Below, one piece after another: positions 60,531 through 64,000 of a DNA stretch of 64,000 nt; positions within the stretch are counted from its first letter, which is position 1, and the number at the start of each line of letters is the position of its first letter. This DNA is from Larimichthys crocea (taxonomy: Eukaryota > Chordata > Actinopteri > Sciaenidae): contig NW_020853550.1 in the NCBI RefSeq assembly GCF_000972845.2, positions 1,146,501 through 1,210,500 of the forward strand, in the 5' to 3' direction. The notes under the pieces are model-generated. The model did no database searches, was not told the DNA's origin, and saw only the letters and a list, made by a program, of their open reading frames with translations. The translations under genes were made by a program, and so were the position numbers.

Positions 60531-62334
60531 TGTGTAATAATGTGCACTTCCCCATAATAACTCTTCTGAATGCTCTTTTGTAACAGTTTTCACCACTTCA
60601 GTGCAGTGACAGCACTGACTGTCTGAAATGTTACCTGTAATTGCTGTGAATTTGATGACCGTAATCCTGCCTATTGACAGCAGAAAAGAAAAGAAGAGAC
60701 AGGTGTAAATGGCTTGATATGTTAATGTCTGTGTGTGGTAGATAGTCTGCCTCTGAAGTGAGGAGAGGCCTGATCTCTCTGCGGAAAACATTTCCTTTTC
60801 TTTTCCTGTCTGTAGTACAGTAAAGTAGAAATAACCATGACCTAACTGTGGCCTGTGGTGTATTTTTAGCTCATGTTCACTGCCTGTACTCTGTCTGAAG
60901 AATGCTGCATATAGATGATTGCTGTGACGTTAGTATAATGTACCTTCTCAAGAAACATTTGTTTTCACAAGCACACCATTCCATAATCACCAAGACTGGA
61001 GGACATCATGACAAGTTATAAATATTTAAAAACAATTTATCAATGAGGATGTGACTTTCAGTATAATTATCTGTTAAAATATATCATTTATGCAGTGTTT
61101 TAACCATTGTGTCCTCACAGTCCTTTCAACAGAATACTTCTATCACATAGAGATGGTTCCCTACATGGGGTTAAGGTGAGGTTACATAATAAAATGGTTA
61201 ATTAAAGTTTAGTTTATTTGACATTATGAGGAGAAGGACATAAAATCACACACAAAAATTCTGATGTATAACACACAATAAACTTTTTTTCATTGTGGCT
61301 CCAATATTTTTTTCAGCCAAAAGTTATAGTTGACTTATAATACTAATAATGTCAAATTTTAAAATAAAGGCTTTTTGATGGTCCTCCTCCATGTTGGGAT
61401 CCTTGGTTTGTATTTCCTTATTCTCTGACACTCCTGGAAATAAAACCTGGACCCAAGAGCTTAAAAGCACCAGACAAGTTTCATCTTCCATATTATTGAA
61501 CTTCGCTGAAATACAGGACCAACAATTCATTTTACTTTATTCAAATATCATCTGAGAGGTCCTAAATTAGCAAAAATGCACAACACTTCATGATTCTCAA
61601 CACATTAAAACTGGTAAACATGTATACTGTACACATGTAAACATCAAATGCTATGTACTATGTACTTGTAACTATGTATTTTTTTCTCTTGTTGTCTTCA
61701 TTCATTTAGGGGAGTTATCTTCATAAACCATGTTCGGCTTCCAACCTTCCAAATTCGTATTGTTTTTTTTATTTGTGCAAATAAATCAACTAGACTAAAG
61801 TCTACATCCATCCCATCCTGTTTCATTTTGTCACTTTTGGCTGCTTGTATAGGTTCAACATATATGTACATTCATATTATATACATTGTAAAGTTCATGT
61901 AAGAAGTGCAGTCTTGTACCTTGCACCATGTATCATTTAGTGTCTGAAGGTCTGAGGGATAGGTGTTTAGAATGTCCATAATGTGTAGTCTAAAATGCAA
62001 TGTGCGTTGCTCATTCTCTTTCAGCGGCATTGTGTTGGCATTGAGAAAGCTTTAAACACATCACTACTGTGACTCTGATGGGTCTAATATCAGAGACCTG
62101 TAGAGGTGACTTTAATGCCACTGTTGTAATAGTAGTTCATCACACATACTGATGAAATACACCCAGACTTTTATATTACTGTTTTCAGCTGCATAAATAT
62201 TTCTTTAAGCCTGCCAGTTGTAATTTTATTTCTCTACTTCAGTGGAAGTGATTGACACTGCGAGGCCCACATCTGACATGAATTAGATGGTCTGCTAGGC
62301 ACAATAAACACCTCACCAACAATACTGAGCATCT

Positions 62335-62348
62335 GTTACCATAGCAAC
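62335..62348. promoter_or_regulatory. RFX X-box, GTTACCATAGCAAC
   Basis: A perfect X-box by the consensus GTNRCC(0-3N)RGYAAC, the dimeric target of RFX transcription factors that drive ciliary and MHC class II genes. It is embedded in a non-repetitive stretch (about 62230-62460) about 3 kb upstream of hdac11. The target gene is unknown. Confidence 0.5.
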
Positions 62349-63816
62349 TGTCAAAGTAGATATGACAGCCTCCCATTCTCACTGATATCAGAGAGAACAA
62401 ATGAAATAAAAACGCTGCTGCTGAAGCAGAGACGTCTGCTGATGGTGTGACTGGACCATCAGTGAAAGCTCTAAAGTGATACTGAAACAATCACTCCTGG
62501 CTGTTGTGTAGATGGATGAGAAAGCAGCTTTTCATCACTATTCAGAGAGGTATTTGTAAATCCAAACACACTGTTTTCATCTGCGCCGCTAAAGCCAGAA
62601 GGAGCAATTATATCACGCAGGGACTGAATATTTCCTTGATTCATGGGATGATTCCTAAGACCAAGGCGATTGTTTAAACCAAGAGCCCCGGAAAACACCT
62701 CAGGCTTTAAACACTCTACATTATTAGAGGAGATAGGTAGGATTACAGCAAGATGTGATAGTCTAAATGACCCCAAAGCCTGCTTAGAATGAATCCAGCT
62801 TTACATATTAAAGTTAGCCTTCCAGATATTGCTACCTAGTGTGGTTGTGTTAATTTTTTATTGTTAGGAATTACCTAAAGCCTAAAAGTGATGGAGTGTG
62901 AGGTTATAATATCCAAAAGTGCAAAGTAATATTATGAAACTTTCTTTTTCATTATTTTCTGAGCCTAAATCAACAAACTGACTTCAGATATTCTCATAAT
63001 AAAGTCATTATACCGGAAAATGTTAAAAACTATTGATAAATTTAGCTCTTTGAGCATCATCACAGCATCATTTGTTTTGTTTATGGGTTGGGTTTTTGTA
63101 ATAAAGAGACATCAGAGAGGAAGGAGAGGAGTCATATATGAACCAGGGCAACGTTTATTGTTCGGTTTTGAGCTCAGCTCATCCATATGCATAAAAAAAA
63201 TCAAGAGGGTGCCCTGATGAGCCAGTAAATGGGGGATTAACTGGAGTAACTTCTCACATTTCTCCAGTTTAGTAATTATTTTAATATCTTGAACAGGAGA
63301 AGCACCACAAAATGTCCCCATGCTGTTCAGACAGAGGGTGCCACAGTCGGCTCACAATTTAGCTTTGGCTTTGGTAAGGAAATACACTGCAGGCCAATGT
63401 AAACCACAAACAGAGAACACTGAAACAGGCACAGGTTTGGAGAGATAACCTAACTGACCAGAACAGTGCAGGAGTTTTGACAAAAAACAACAACAAATGG
63501 ATTAGATCATTTTCCACAGTTTGATTCATTCATACTTTTTATCATTTGTCAGAAAAATGCGGATCCCCAGGGTTGGCCAAATAGAAGTGAATCATTATCT
63601 TAAAGCTGAAAGCCTGAAAATTAAAATTAGTTCAAGTTTTTCTAGTCATAAACCTGGAATAGAATGTATGAAGACTTAAAATATTATATATAACCATAGC
63701 CATATATTTATGGTCTGTTTTGGCTCATACTGTAAGTTGTTGCAGCAGGTTTTGGGTTGAAAATGTAACCCTTTTTGTCAAAGAATGGTCAAAAATTCCT
63801 CCAAAATACCACATAC

Positions 63817-63852
63817 ACACATGCTTTATTGTCAATACAATAAAGCATGTGT
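63817..63852. repeat. Perfect 15-bp inverted repeat, loop TCAATA
   Basis: ACACATGCTTTATTG at 63817-63831 pairs exactly with 63838-63852, and a T-rich run follows at 63853-63872. As RNA on the plus strand this resembles a hairpin followed by U-rich sequence. No gene is recognised nearby. Confidence 0.9.
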
Positions 63853-64000
63853 TTTTGTTTTTTGTTTTTTTACAGTGAGGTCAAGTTTCAAAAATCACTA
63901 CAATGAAACGACTGCTACAGGGACACAATCGCACATGAATATGATTGGGCTCACAAGAGTCTTAGCTGTTTTTTAGAATAGGTAAAAATAACCAATTTAT

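Larger units (their letters stand above)
59470..64000. other. Upstream intergenic region of hdac11
   Basis: AT-rich, with TA microsatellites to 59865, retroelement tails, a single X-box and one perfect hairpin. No exon of a divergent neighbour (NUP210 in human) is recognisable within 4.5 kb. Confidence 0.6.

Overview
This is a vertebrate nuclear window, almost certainly from a percomorph (spiny-rayed) teleost. Genes are split by introns with GT/AG ends. Long CA/TG and TA microsatellites occur every few kilobases. Much of the non-coding DNA consists of remnants of fish-type SINEs, LINE 3' ends and short dispersed elements. I see no bacterial, phage or CRISPR features.

The one conventional gene is hdac11 (histone deacetylase 11, class IV) on the minus strand. 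I rebuilt all ten coding exons from splice sites and reading phase. The start codon is at 58843 and the stop at 34458, and every junction keeps frame. The exons join to 1,104 nt encoding 367 residues. The catalytic residues match human HDAC11 at a constant offset of +11: H154, D192, H194, D272 and Y315. A non-coding first exon with a strong splice donor at 59335 and an NRF1-type palindrome at 59113-59124 mark the probable promoter region.

The hdac11 introns carry other units on the opposite (plus) strand. Intron 7 holds a complete hAT-superfamily DNA transposon (43920-46948) with an uninterrupted 786-residue transposase, 15-bp imperfect terminal inverted repeats and a perfect 8-bp target-site duplication. 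Intron 6 holds an intronless 271-codon coiled-coil ORF (49126-49941) followed by polyadenylation signals; I do not recognise its family. Intron 3 holds a 21-bp minisatellite, a long foldback and a pair of short hairpins.

Positions 1-34,200 are downstream of hdac11 and I could not support any protein-coding exon there. The stretch contains tRNA-derived SINEs, LINE 3' fragments, remnants of reverse-transcriptase coding sequence, several MITE-like families and microsatellites. A CpG-rich block near 1680-1930 could be a first exon of a gene outside the window. Positions 59,470-64,000, upstream of hdac11, contain TA-rich repeats, LINE-type tails, a perfect RFX X-box at 62335-62348 and a perfect hairpin at 63817-63852, but no recognisable exon.

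The repeat family assignments come from remembered sequence patterns and were not checked against a repeat library.
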